64,000 nt of DNA from CAYTGM01 sp964437365 (lineage in GTDB: Bacteria; Sumerlaeota; Sumerlaeia; SLMS01). This document shows, one piece after another, positions 1 to 8,668 of the stretch. Each line of letters opens with the position of its first letter. Position 1 is the stretch's first letter. Under the pieces are notes generated by a model. The model was not told the origin of the DNA. It searched no databases and saw nothing but the letters and a program-made list of their open reading frames with translations. A program made the position numbers and the translations under genes. The stretch spans positions 90,437 to 154,436 of the forward strand of contig CAYTGM010000013.1 of the NCBI GenBank assembly GCA_964437365.1, written 5' to 3'.

Positions 1-315
1 CGTTCGCTGATAGTAGAGACAGATATAGAATTATTGGACCTTACAGTATATCGTCGGCAGGCTGTGAAGCCAATCGATACAGACTGGAATTCAGTTGATT
101 ACCTTTGTATAAACAGCCCTCAAACTTTGGAGCGCTCTCTGGAGTTCTGGGGAATTGATCAGTTGAAAGACAAACCGGTGCTTTGCATTGGGCAAAAGCT
201 TTATGAGCTGATTAAGAGGAAGGGTTTTTCATCGGTGAGGGAATTAGGGACAGGAATTCAGGGCGATTCTGCACCTGAGGTTGACACCTCAGCGGAGGAT
301 TGCCTAGGAGCATGA
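1..315 (+). CDS. hemD: Uroporphyrinogen-III synthase, C-terminal part (probable)
   Basis: The reading frame is open from base 1 and ends with TGA at 313-315, so this is the 3' end of a gene starting outside the window (about 104 residues visible). Uroporphyrinogen-III synthase closes and isomerises hydroxymethylbilane in heme, siroheme and cobalamin synthesis. The visible part has the C-terminal signature: a VYRR-like strand, a segment reading YLCINSPQTLERSLEF that resembles the 'ftSpsav..f' motif, then KPVLCIGQKLYEL corresponding to 'v.aIG..Ta..l' followed by a short 'kGF' strand. HemD is poorly conserved, so the call rests on motif order. It fits the neighbourhood, because siroheme is the cofactor of the sulfite reductase encoded at 2316-4088. 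The alternative is an unrelated Rossmann-like domain. Confidence 0.55.
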   Translation, partial: RSLIVETDIELLDLTVYRRQAVKPIDTDWNSVDYLCINSPQTLERSLEFWGIDQLKDKPVLCIGQKLYELIKRKGFSSVRELGTGIQGDSAPEVDTSAEDCLGA

Positions 316-394
316 CGCTCCTTTCGGAAGTAGTTAATTATCGGCATTTATGGCCGTGATTATAAGCAAATAAATAGTATCTGGAGAACAGAAA

Positions 395-2278
395 ATGACG
401 TTACCCGTAGCGCCCCACGGCGGGCTTGGCAAACTAACCGAACGCCTTGTCAGCGCAGATGATGCAGCAACCCTTAAGAGAGAAAACGCGAATGCGCCTC
501 GCATCGTTGTTACAGACGCTGACCTCTCAACAGTCCGTCGCCTTGGTGATGGTGCTCTTACACCACTTGAAGGACCCATGACAGAAGAAGTCTTCAACAA
601 GGTTCTTGATGAAGCAAAGATTTCTGTAAATGGGAAGGACTATGCCTGGGGTATCCCACTGAGTCTTCCTGTTACTCATGAAGAAGCACAAACACTTGAA
701 GCAGGCAAAAATGCTGTTCTTGTTGATGAATCTGGCGAGCCCATCGCTGTTCTCGAGGTTGAGGACATCTTCTTCTGGGATAAGTCACGCTATAACAAGG
801 GTGTTTATGGAACAGAAAGAATGGATCATCCAGGAGCTCGTATAGCTCTCAACGATCCTCGCTTTACACTTGTTGGTGGTAAGATTCACGTCTTCCCATT
901 TTCTTATGGCGACGACATCGTTGGCCAGTTTGTTTTCTCACCAAAAGAAACTCGTGAGAAACTTGCCAAGAGTGGCTGGGAAGCAGCAGTTGCATTCCAG
1001 ACTCGTAACCCCCTTCACCGCGCGCACGAATATGCGATGGTTTATGGCTGCGAAGTTCTGACAAAACAAGGCCTGAAAGCCGGCGTTGTTCTTAACCCAC
1101 TCGTTGGTGAAACAAAGGGTGATGACGTTCCTGCATCGATCCGCATGGAATCCTATAAGAACCTTAAGGACCACAAGCTGATCGGTAAGGGCGACTCCGA
1201 CGAAGAGGTTTGGAAAAAAGCTGGATACGACATCACAGACGTTTTCGATCTCTATGCTCTTGATATCAAAATGTTCTACGGCGGACCTCGTGAAGCTGTC
1301 ATGCACGCAGTTTACCGTCAGAACTATGGCTTCAGCCACATCATTATTGGTCGTAAGCACGCAGACGCTCCTTATGACAACGGCGAGAACATCTGGGGTG
1401 ATTTCGACGCTCAAGAAATCTTCACAAAGCTTAACGGCGAGCTTGAAATCAAGCCTGTCAATGTTGGCTTCGCTGCATACTACGAAGAACTTGGCCGCGT
1501 TGGTCTTATAGAAGTCTATAAAGAAAAAGGCTGGAAGCCTGTGACTGTTGCCGGTCGTATCCTTCGCGAGCAGCTTAGCAGTGGTGACAAGCCTGACCCA
1601 CGTATCATCCGCGAAGAAACAAGTGAAATCCTCATTGAAGCATACAAGAAAAAGGGAAGTTCTTCCGGCCCTCAGGCAGCAGAAAACCTGATCTGGCATC
1701 ACCATTCTGTCAGCAACGACATGCGCGTTTCACTGAACGGCCATAAAGGTGCAACACTCTGGTTCACGGGTCTCAGTGGTTCAGGAAAGTCAACACTGGC
1801 GAATGAAGTTGCTGCGGCTCTTCATGAAAAAGGCATTCGTACATACGTACTCGATGGGGACAATATCCGCCAGGGACTAAACAAAGGCCTTGGTTTCTCT
1901 GCAGAAGATCGTAAGGAAAACATCCGTCGTATTGGCGAAGTTGCGAAACTCTTTACAGATTCCGCAGTTGTAAACCTGACAGCATTCATCAGCCCATACA
2001 AAGAAGACCGTGATCTTGCTCGTGAAATTCAGCCTGACTCGTTCATCGAGATCTACACGGAAGCTGACCTTTCTGTTTGCGAAGAGCGTGATCCTAAGGG
2101 TCTTTACAAGAAAGCACGTGCGGGTGAAATCAAGGGATTCACTGGAATCGATGCTCCTTACGAAGAGCCTGACAGCCCTGAGGTAAAGGTAAACACAGGC
2201 ACGATGTCTCTCAAAGAGTGTGTTGTGAAAGTGATCAGTTACCTCGAAGAAAATGGTATTGTAAGTCTACAGGACTAA
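395..2278 (+). CDS. sat: Bifunctional ATP sulfurylase / adenylylsulfate kinase
   Basis: This enzyme activates sulfate in the cytoplasm: ATP sulfurylase makes APS from sulfate and ATP, and APS kinase phosphorylates it to PAPS. Residues 1 to about 400 are the ATP-sulfurylase part, including the nucleotide-binding motif QTRNPLHRAHE (about residues 200-210) and a GRKHADAP segment at the usual GRxHAG position. Residues about 430-627 are APS kinase with P-loop GLSGSGKST (about 458), DGDNIRQGLN, FISPY and a GFTGIDAPYE segment. A GGAG ribosome site lies 9 bases before the ATG. Sulfite reductase follows after 37 bp, so the two are probably co-transcribed. No PAPS or APS reductase is present here; it should lie elsewhere. 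The fusion order (sulfurylase first) is known from several bacteria. Confidence 0.95.
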   Translation: MTLPVAPHGGLGKLTERLVSADDAATLKRENANAPRIVVTDADLSTVRRLGDGALTPLEGPMTEEVFNKVLDEAKISVNGKDYAWGIPLSLPVTHEEAQTLEAGKNAVLVDESGEPIAVLEVEDIFFWDKSRYNKGVYGTERMDHPGARIALNDPRFTLVGGKIHVFPFSYGDDIVGQFVFSPKETREKLAKSGWEAAVAFQTRNPLHRAHEYAMVYGCEVLTKQGLKAGVVLNPLVGETKGDDVPASIRMESYKNLKDHKLIGKGDSDEEVWKKAGYDITDVFDLYALDIKMFYGGPREAVMHAVYRQNYGFSHIIIGRKHADAPYDNGENIWGDFDAQEIFTKLNGELEIKPVNVGFAAYYEELGRVGLIEVYKEKGWKPVTVAGRILREQLSSGDKPDPRIIREETSEILIEAYKKKGSSSGPQAAENLIWHHHSVSNDMRVSLNGHKGATLWFTGLSGSGKSTLANEVAAALHEKGIRTYVLDGDNIRQGLNKGLGFSAEDRKENIRRIGEVAKLFTDSAVVNLTAFISPYKEDRDLAREIQPDSFIEIYTEADLSVCEERDPKGLYKKARAGEIKGFTGIDAPYEEPDSPEVKVNTGTMSLKECVVKVISYLEENGIVSLQD

Positions 2279-2315
2279 TGTAGATTACCTGCCGCAAACC
2301 TTATGGAGTTCTTAA

Positions 2316-4088
2316 ATGGCAGAAGATAGTAAATATACGGATCCTGACCTCCAGATCAAGGAGGTCGGGATCCAATCCCCTTTAGAGAAGCGCTCGGCCG
2401 TTGATAAGTTGAAAGTGGCCAGTAATGGCCTGCGTGGCAATGTACTCAACGAAGTCCTGGACGAAGAAAACCCGGCTGTTTCAGGTGATTCATATCAGCT
2501 CATGAAGCACTTTGGTATGTACCAGCAGGATGATCGAGATGTCAGGAAAGAGCGAAGAAAGCAGGGGCTGGACAAGGATTATTCGTTCATGTTGAGAACG
2601 AAGATCCCGGGAGGCCTCTTATCAGCCGAACAATATCTCATACTGGATGAATGCGCTGACCAGTTTGCGAACGGCAGCGTTCGCCTCACGACACGTCAGA
2701 CGATTCAGTTTCATGGTGTCGGAAAGCAAAAGCTTCAGGGCTTGAGTCGTGCGCTCAATGAAAAGCTTCTAACTACTTACGGAGCATGTGGTGATGTTGT
2801 CCGCAACACCATGTATTCACCGATTATAGACATCACGAAAGACCCCAAGTTTTCGGGTTGTGAAGTCTTTATCGAGTTGGGACGTCAGATCTCCGATCGA
2901 ACGCTCCCCCGCACAAACGCCTTCTATGATATCTTTATTGATGGCGAAAAGAGTAACGAAGACGTTCCGCGCTTTGAACTCAGATCGCCGAAAGAAGACA
3001 TTTACGGGGAATCTTACATGCCTCGTAAATTCAAGATTGGGATCTCTATCCCTGAAGACAACAGTTCTGATCTCTTTACTCAGGACCTGGGTATCGTCGC
3101 CATTCGTGAGAACGGTAAGATCAAAGGCTACAATATATATGTTGGTGGTGGCCTCGGTCACAGCCATAGTAATAAGAAGACATATGCTCGAGCCAGTGAA
3201 GCTGTCGCCTATGTAAGTCCAGATGACATCCTTGCTACCGTCGATGCTGTCATCACGATTCAGCGTGATTACGGCAACAGACTCGACCGCAAGCAGGCTC
3301 GACTGAAGTACCTTTTGGATGCAGTTGGTCCAAAATGGTTCTTTGAAGAAATGCAGCGTCGCGTTGGCGAGGGTAAAGTTCATGCTCCAGTTGAAATCCC
3401 TGAAAGTGCATGGGAATTCCACGATCACATGGGCTGGTTTGAACAGAAGCAGCCAGGGCAGTGGTATGTTGGCATTTACATTGAATCTGGAAGGATCATC
3501 GATCGTCCAGGCAAGCCACAGAAGAAGGTTCTGAAAGAGATCATTGAAAAGTTCTCACCTGGAGTCCGTGTGACACCACAGCAGAACTTGATTCTTACTC
3601 ATATAGACGAAGCATACAAAGAAGAGATTGATCAAAAGTTGAGAGATGCTGGATTCCTCAGCACTGACGCTGGAAATCTTTCTCAATTGCGTCGCGATCA
3701 AATCTCCTGCGTAGCGCTGCCGACCTGTGGTCTCGCTCTCGCTGAAGCAGAACGCGCTATGCCAACACTTATGGACCAGCTTGAAGAAAAGGGCTACGGT
3801 GACTTGAGGGTAGGCATTAGAATGAGCGGTTGCCCGAACTCATGTTCTCGTCCACCTGCAGCCGAGCTTGGCATTATCGGCTGTGCTCCCGACAAGTACA
3901 ATATATACGTTGGTGGGGACTATGAAGGTACGCGTATCAACCAGCTCTTTAAAGAGAAAGTAACCTTTGAAGAACTCGCCAATGAAATAGCTGCACTTTT
4001 CGATCGTTGGAAGAAAGAAGCAAATGATGGAGAAGCGTTCGGCGACTGGTCATATCGCTTAGGGGTTGAAAAGCTCCTTGAGGCTTGA
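2316..4088 (+). CDS. cysI: Assimilatory sulfite reductase, siroheme/4Fe-4S subunit
   Basis: This is a 590-residue nitrite/sulfite reductase-family hemoprotein that reduces sulfite to sulfide with six electrons in cysteine synthesis. The four cysteines that bind the 4Fe-4S cluster and bridge to siroheme are visible: Cys465 and Cys471 in CVALPTCGLALAEAER, and Cys506 and Cys510 in SGCPNSCSRPPAAELG. The N-terminal half holds RLTTRQTIQFHG, typical of the substrate/siroheme pocket. The motif set is closer to CysI than to nitrite reductase NirA. No CysJ flavoprotein or ferredoxin gene is adjacent, so the electron donor is open: ferredoxin or an unlinked CysJ. It lies 37 bp behind the sulfate-activation gene and ahead of an Rrf2 regulator, forming a sulfate-assimilation unit. 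Confidence 0.92.
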   Translation: MAEDSKYTDPDLQIKEVGIQSPLEKRSAVDKLKVASNGLRGNVLNEVLDEENPAVSGDSYQLMKHFGMYQQDDRDVRKERRKQGLDKDYSFMLRTKIPGGLLSAEQYLILDECADQFANGSVRLTTRQTIQFHGVGKQKLQGLSRALNEKLLTTYGACGDVVRNTMYSPIIDITKDPKFSGCEVFIELGRQISDRTLPRTNAFYDIFIDGEKSNEDVPRFELRSPKEDIYGESYMPRKFKIGISIPEDNSSDLFTQDLGIVAIRENGKIKGYNIYVGGGLGHSHSNKKTYARASEAVAYVSPDDILATVDAVITIQRDYGNRLDRKQARLKYLLDAVGPKWFFEEMQRRVGEGKVHAPVEIPESAWEFHDHMGWFEQKQPGQWYVGIYIESGRIIDRPGKPQKKVLKEIIEKFSPGVRVTPQQNLILTHIDEAYKEEIDQKLRDAGFLSTDAGNLSQLRRDQISCVALPTCGLALAEAERAMPTLMDQLEEKGYGDLRVGIRMSGCPNSCSRPPAAELGIIGCAPDKYNIYVGGDYEGTRINQLFKEKVTFEELANEIAALFDRWKKEANDGEAFGDWSYRLGVEKLLEA

Positions 4089-4165
4089 GCTCTGGCCTTA
4101 AGACCGAATTATTAATGGCCTGCGAGAACGAGTTTCTTGCAGGCTATTTTTCTGGAAATCATCTC

Positions 4166-4606
4166 ATGCCCATTACCCAGAAATGCCACTACGCTCTTCG
4201 AGCCGTCTTTGAACTCTCAATGAATGCTGGAAACGGTCCATTGAAGATCGGTGATATTGCTCGACAGCAGCAGATCCCCTCCAGGTTCCTCGAGGTGATA
4301 CTGAATGAGCTTAAGCAAGGTGGCTTTGTCTATTCGAAGAGAGGCAAAGAGGGAGGTTATATGCTTTCTAAAGAACCATCCCAGGTCTCTGTGGGAGATA
4401 TCATTCGCTTTGTAGAAGGCTCAATCAGCCCGGTGGATGAACAACATATGAAGTCCAGTGAATCAGGGAGTTCAGAAGTTTTTGTTCCCATCTGGACGAG
4501 CGCTGAAGAGATGCTCAAGACTCTGTATGATGAAACCAGCTTTGCGAAGCTTGTTGAGGACGAGATAAAGCGGCGCGGAGAATATGTACCTAATTATTCT
4601 ATTTAG
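4166..4606 (+). CDS. Rrf2-family transcriptional regulator
   Basis: A winged-helix regulator of the Rrf2 family (IscR, CymR, NsrR relatives). The family's usual N-terminus (M-x-I-T-x-K-x-x-Y-A-L-R-A) begins at the ATG at 4166; an upstream in-frame start at 4085 would overlap the sulfite reductase stop and add 27 atypical residues, so 4166 is preferred. The recognition region includes DIARQQQIPSRFLEVILNEL and RGKEGGY, both typical. The three clustered cysteines that hold an Fe-S cluster in IscR/NsrR are absent; only one Cys (in KCHYAL) is seen. That makes it more like CymR, a cysteine-synthesis repressor that needs no cluster. Position 77 bp behind the sulfite reductase suggests it controls this sulfur operon; this is inference. 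Confidence 0.88.
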   Translation: MPITQKCHYALRAVFELSMNAGNGPLKIGDIARQQQIPSRFLEVILNELKQGGFVYSKRGKEGGYMLSKEPSQVSVGDIIRFVEGSISPVDEQHMKSSESGSSEVFVPIWTSAEEMLKTLYDETSFAKLVEDEIKRRGEYVPNYSI

Positions 4607-4788
4607 AGTGTTTGTGAAATGTCCTGTCCAATATAAGCCGTCTGCGAGCACTCCCTTCAGCATACCGGAAGCCTCGAAATAGCGCCACTATTCCTATATT
4701 TTCAGAATACTGAATGGTCCGCTCTTGCTCACCATCTATTCGGAAATTAATTTTGGCAACCACTCCAAACTTCTGGATTGCCAGTATC
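4606..4788. repeat. Dispersed intergenic element, copy 1 (degenerate)
   Basis: This stretch fills the whole gap between two convergent genes. It aligns, with many substitutions, to the copy at 34150-34311 in the same orientation: GAGTG near 4606, GTCCTG near 4621, CTGCGAGCA near 4642, AGCCTCGAAATAGCG/CCACTAT near 4670-4690, GCTCACCATCT near 4726-4736 and ACCACTCC near 4759. The terminal inverted repeats seen in the 34-kb copy are eroded here. No ORF of note lies inside. It may act as a bidirectional transcript end or be a relic of a non-autonomous mobile element. Confidence 0.65.
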
Positions 4789-4790
4789 AA

Positions 4791-5315
4791 TTATGGCATT
4801 TCACTGAAGAGGTCGTTCAACTTTTGCTCAATGAACTGCACGGATTTCATGATATCCGTTCCGTCTTTCGAACGTCCCCGATCAGCTTCAACGAGTCCGT
4901 TAATCCGCTGAGCGAATTTCTTGGCGGCTTGTCTTACCTGGCCTGTCGTCGTCTTTTTTCCATATAGAATGGTCAGTACAAGCCTATGCGCCATCACCAG
5001 GAAATGGACTTTATCGACATCTGATCCATACACTTTGACGGAGACTTCCGGACTTGTACCTCGAGCCATCATGGTATTGAGAGCTCCAATGATTCCAGCG
5101 GATGTCGCTCCCATCGCATCTTCACCAATTGGATGAAAATCACCTCGTGAGGAAAGGATGCAACCCGTCCGATCAATAACCAATGTGCACTTGGACTTTG
5201 TTTCTTCAAGTAATTCAGCGAGACCCTCATCCAGTTCTTTAAGGACTTCATCAGAGAATTCGATGATCTCCCCAACCTGAGAGCTCTGTCTATTTATTCT
5301 GTCACTCGATCCCAT
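4791..5315 (-). CDS. Roadblock/LC7-domain protein (MglB-like)
   Basis: A 174-residue protein of the Roadblock/LC7 fold, as in MglB, the GTPase-activating partner of MglA in polarity and motility control. The core of about 100 residues carries the usual pattern: a helix rich in Glu/Leu, strand TLVIDRTGCILSS, the small-residue helix DAMGATSAGIIGAL, and strands VKVYGSDVDKVHFLVM and LVLTILYG. A C-terminal helix extends beyond the domain. It lies 21 bp behind the MglA-type GTPase on the same strand, the arrangement expected for a GTPase/GAP pair (gene order here A then B). No motility effector is adjacent, so the process controlled cannot be read from context. Confidence 0.85.
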   Translation of the reverse strand: MGSSDRINRQSSQVGEIIEFSDEVLKELDEGLAELLEETKSKCTLVIDRTGCILSSRGDFHPIGEDAMGATSAGIIGALNTMMARGTSPEVSVKVYGSDVDKVHFLVMAHRLVLTILYGKKTTTGQVRQAAKKFAQRINGLVEADRGRSKDGTDIMKSVQFIEQKLNDLFSEMP

Positions 5316-5336
5316 ACGTGGGTAGCTTTCCTGTAT

Positions 5337-5954
5337 TTAGCGAAATGACGATTTACCGTACTGCTGAGCAAGATCATTGTTCAATTTCTGAACGACTTCA
5401 GAACAGATGGCTTTGAAGGTATCCGAGACGCCTTCCCCTTTTATGGCAACAGCTTCGAAGGAGCGACAGCCACGATCATTCAGAACATCCTCGAATTCAT
5501 CGACCTCTGTAATGTAGAACAGATCACGCTTATTGTACTGAAAAATCAAAGGAATCGTGCTGTAATCATATCCATATTCTTTGAGCATTGCCTTGAGATC
5601 TTCAAGAGACTCCAGGTTATCATCCAGTCTTGATTTATCACTATCAGCAACGAAAACGAGCCCATCGACACCGTTGAGAACCATTTTTCGGGTGGAGCGA
5701 TAATAGGGCTGACCTGGTACACCGTATATTAAGAATTTAGTTTTGAAGCCAGCAATGTCTCCAACTTCCATTGCAAAGTAGTCGAAGAAGAGGGTTCTAT
5801 CTCCTTCGGTATCAATGCTTGAGAGTTTCGTCCGGCTATCGGAAGGCAAATTCCCATGGATAAACTGTATATTCGTTGTTTTTCCGCCGAGGCTTGGTCC
5901 CACGTAGACGATCTTGCAGTTTATCTCGCGTGTCCGATAATTAATGATCGGCAT
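5337..5954 (-). CDS. mglA: MglA-type small Ras-like GTPase
   Basis: A 205-residue small GTPase of the bacterial MglA family, which marks a cell pole and positions motility or secretion machines. The visible motifs are P-loop GPSLGGKTT (about residues 19-27), a YGVPGQPYYRSTRK switch-II segment in place of the eukaryotic DxxG (typical of MglA, where PGQ follows the switch) and the guanine-specificity motif YNKRD (about residue 140). The length matches the family (about 195). It is the first of a two-gene unit with the Roadblock protein. Type IV pilus-like genes are present in the window (two pilC copies, pseudopilins), so a role in pilus polarity is plausible but inferred. Confidence 0.92.
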   Translation of the reverse strand: MPIINYRTREINCKIVYVGPSLGGKTTNIQFIHGNLPSDSRTKLSSIDTEGDRTLFFDYFAMEVGDIAGFKTKFLIYGVPGQPYYRSTRKMVLNGVDGLVFVADSDKSRLDDNLESLEDLKAMLKEYGYDYSTIPLIFQYNKRDLFYITEVDEFEDVLNDRGCRSFEAVAIKGEGVSDTFKAICSEVVQKLNNDLAQQYGKSSFR

Positions 5955-5982
5955 TTTGCTGACATCTTTCTATTCAAAAAGG

Positions 5983-6156
5983 TCATTTCGATGAAGCTGG
6001 GTTATTGAGCTCATAACCAACGCTCGCCATGAGACTCCAGAGGTCTGTCAGAGTCAAAGGATAATAGAACCGGGTCGGAGCCAACGGAGGCAAGATTAAA
6101 GCTTCCGGATGAATTAGAACTCGGCATGACCCGTTTTCCTGAACGACAAAATCCAC
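5983..6156 (-). CDS. Small ORF of unknown function upstream of mglA
   Basis: An open frame ends 28 bp before mglA on the same strand. The longest version begins at TTG 6231 inside the tRNA-Gln gene, which is unlikely; a GTG at 6156 preceded by GGAAG gives a 57-residue product and is the start chosen. The peptide reads as reasonable protein sequence (a hydrophobic middle with RFYYPLTLTDLWSLMASVGYEL) but matches no family I recognise. It could be a leader peptide, a small partner of the GTPase, or chance. Confidence 0.3.
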   Translation of the reverse strand: MDFVVQENGSCRVLIHPEALILPPLAPTRFYYPLTLTDLWSLMASVGYELNNPASSK

Positions 6157-6216
6157 TTTTCTTCCACTTAGTGCTTGACCGGGAAGAGATTTGGTCCTTA
6201 TCTCCAGCCCTTCAGC

Positions 6217-6292
6217 TGGGGCGTGGTGCAACTGGTAGCACGTCAGTTTCTGGTACTGAATGTTGGGGGTTCGAGTCCTCCCGCCCCAGCCA
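6217..6292 (+). tRNA. tRNA-Gln (anticodon CTG)
   Basis: A cloverleaf can be drawn. The acceptor TGGGGCG (6217-6223) pairs with CGCCCCA (6282-6288), followed by discriminator G and an encoded CCA. The anticodon stem TCAGT/ACTGA encloses loop TTCTGGT, giving anticodon CTG. The T arm GGGGG/CCTCC encloses TTCGAGT. The T1-A72 pair at the acceptor end is typical of tRNA-Gln. Confidence 0.93.
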
Positions 6293-6446
6293 TTTCAATT
6301 ACACCCTCTAAATCGGCATCTCTATCTGAGTCCACCACCGACTGCCTGCTTTTCCTTCGAGCAGCTGATTCTTTTGCCATCTTTCCTTGATCTGGTTGAT
6401 ACAATGGTCTGACTATTGCCTCATTCATGGAGCTGAGAGAACTCCT

Positions 6447-8651
6447 ATGGCTAATGCACCTGACCCAGAATCAAAAACCGTAATTATCTACCCAAAGGAC
6501 GATGACCCTGCTGAGACAATCACCAGCGTCACAAGGGATGATTGTGGCCCTGATGAAACGATGCAGACAGATGTTGATGGAGAATCTCGCACAGTCGCAC
6601 TCGGAGAAAACAAGGGGACAAAATCCCCAGACTCTGACGAGATTCCACTGCAGGATTGTAATGACTCGTACAAGCTAAAGAAAATGCTTGGGCAAGGTGG
6701 CCAGGGAGAAGTTTTTGAAGCCGTTCACAAAAACCTGAACCGCGTTGTCGCAATTAAGCGGGTTAAGAATTTAAAAGACGCAAAACTAAACTTTTTCCGT
6801 GAGGCCTACACCACGGCACGGCTCGATCATCCCAACATCGTCCCTATTCATGATATTGGTTTGATCGCCGGTGACGATGGCAATTCACCGATGCTGGTGA
6901 TGAAGAAAATCGAGGGGCGCTCGTGGTCAGACCTGATCAAGGAAGATCGAGATACTTTTGATTCCTATGAAGCATTCTTGAACAAGCATCTTCGAATCTT
7001 CATCGATGTGTGTGACGCTGTTCGTTATGCTCACTCTAAGGGAATCATTCACAGAGACCTCAAACCGCAGCAGGTCATGGTGGGTAACTTTGGTGAGGTC
7101 TTACTTCTCGACTGGGGACTTGCGGTCTATCTCGGGGAACCGGAAAATGCTCCTGATCCGATGGAAAGCCAGCGCATCATTCCACCAAAAAAACAGGTAG
7201 AAGACTTTGACCCTGACAGCATAGATACAGGGAAATTCCTGACGCTGGAAAGTGCGACCTGCCCGGCGGGCACACCTCACTATATGGCACCAGAACAATC
7301 GTACTTTGAGCCAGACAGACTTGGTTTCTTTACTGATGTCTATCTCCTGGGTGGAATCCTCTATCTTCTGGTGGTCGGGCACCCTCCCCGTCGTCCAAAA
7401 TCTGCGCGAACAGGCCTTTTTCAGGCCCGAGAAAACGAGTTTGAACCCCTCCCCGAGTGGACTCCGGAACAATTAAAAGACGTTATCCTTCACTGTCTTG
7501 AGACCGACCCGGCAGACCGTCCATCTGATATACGTGAAATCAAAGATGCAGTCGATGGCTACTTAACGGGGAACACGAAAAGAGCAAATTCAAGAAAAAT
7601 TACAGAAAAGCTGCTCACGCGAGAACCGGGTAATACTTACTCGGAGTTGTCTGACTATGCGCGAGAATTAAGCACGGCCACGCATGAGTGGCCAGACAAT
7701 CCAGACCTGAATGACTTACGAGAACAGCTTTATCACCGGTATGCGCTTGTTGCGGTGGAGCAGGGTGATCTTGCCCTGGCACAGCTTCAAACAGAACGCA
7801 TAGACAACGAAGACACTCGTGAATCGCTTCGGGAGGAAATTTCGAACGCCAAACAGAAGCTCGTGGAAGAACTCCCTAGAATCCCCCTCTTTAATTTGAA
7901 GAGAATTGCTTTCTGTGTTCTTATCTCTTTCGTCATCGCTGCATCGATCATCTCTGTCTATCTTTCGGCCCAGAAATCAGTCATGGAAGAAGTCACTGAC
8001 AAAGTAGAGTCGCTGGCGACTCTTGCTGCACAGGACATAGATCCAAGTGACCTTGAGGTTATCAGCGAAACACCAGATATATATCTTCCTGAGTTTCAGA
8101 ATGTATTATCCAGACTGAACTATTTCAGACGAGCAAATCAGGATATTAGATACATCTTTACACTGGAACCGCAGTTCACAGTTGATGATCAGAGCATGTG
8201 GAAAGTACTTGTCGACGCAGATCCCCTGGATGTCGACATGGATGGAGATGGCAGGATTTCATCTGTAGAAAAAGGGAACCCTCCAGGCGGGATATACGAC
8301 GATGGAACAGATGCAATGGCCCATGCGTTCGAATATAAAGAGGCTACCAGCTCGATTATTGAAGATGACTGGGGACGCTTCTTTGGTGGTTATGCCCCTG
8401 TCGTTGACCCTGAAACAGACGAAGTCAAAGCGCTCTTGACAATCCTCATTCGCTTCGAGGATCTGGGCCAGAAGCTTTTTCAGATTCAGCTCTTCTCAGC
8501 CATTGCTTTTGTGCTACTTCTATTAATTGTCTGGTCGGCAGCAGCCGGTATCTTTGCTGTTCAACGCTCACTCAAACAAGTTGAGCTCCTGCAAGCACGA
8601 ATCAGAAAACAAGGTGAATCAATTCGGGGTGGAAACTTCTACATTGGTTAG
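6447..8651 (+). CDS. Membrane Ser/Thr protein kinase with extracytoplasmic sensor domain
   Basis: A 734-residue eukaryotic-type (Hanks) protein kinase. The start at 6447 is preferred over 6387 because GAGAG precedes it and the extra 20 residues look non-coding. The glycine loop GQGGQGEVFEA lies near residue 80, the ATP lysine in VVAIKRVK, the catalytic loop HRDLKP near 201, DWG (replacing DFG) near 221, and GTPHYMAPEQ in the activation segment. The catalytic-loop Asn expected after HRDLKPx is Gln (HRDLKPQQ). A membrane segment near 485-508 leads to an extracytoplasmic region with a Ca-binding-like DMDGDGRIS stretch (about 595), and a second membrane segment lies near 682-707 before a short cytoplasmic tail. 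Kinase inside, double-spanning sensor outside. Activity is uncertain because of the Asn replacement. Confidence 0.9.
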   Translation: MANAPDPESKTVIIYPKDDDPAETITSVTRDDCGPDETMQTDVDGESRTVALGENKGTKSPDSDEIPLQDCNDSYKLKKMLGQGGQGEVFEAVHKNLNRVVAIKRVKNLKDAKLNFFREAYTTARLDHPNIVPIHDIGLIAGDDGNSPMLVMKKIEGRSWSDLIKEDRDTFDSYEAFLNKHLRIFIDVCDAVRYAHSKGIIHRDLKPQQVMVGNFGEVLLLDWGLAVYLGEPENAPDPMESQRIIPPKKQVEDFDPDSIDTGKFLTLESATCPAGTPHYMAPEQSYFEPDRLGFFTDVYLLGGILYLLVVGHPPRRPKSARTGLFQARENEFEPLPEWTPEQLKDVILHCLETDPADRPSDIREIKDAVDGYLTGNTKRANSRKITEKLLTREPGNTYSELSDYARELSTATHEWPDNPDLNDLREQLYHRYALVAVEQGDLALAQLQTERIDNEDTRESLREEISNAKQKLVEELPRIPLFNLKRIAFCVLISFVIAASIISVYLSAQKSVMEEVTDKVESLATLAAQDIDPSDLEVISETPDIYLPEFQNVLSRLNYFRRANQDIRYIFTLEPQFTVDDQSMWKVLVDADPLDVDMDGDGRISSVEKGNPPGGIYDDGTDAMAHAFEYKEATSSIIEDDWGRFFGGYAPVVDPETDEVKALLTILIRFEDLGQKLFQIQLFSAIAFVLLLLIVWSAAAGIFAVQRSLKQVELLQARIRKQGESIRGGNFYIG

Positions 8652-8668
8652 CGAAGTGTGTGTGAAGC

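Noticed and set aside
938..1705. 255-codon open frame on the minus strand
   Set aside because: It is antisense to the well-supported ATP sulfurylase/APS kinase gene, and its protein has no recognisable content.
2817..3428. 203-codon open frame on the minus strand
   Set aside because: It lies antisense within the sulfite reductase gene; it is a by-product of codon usage.
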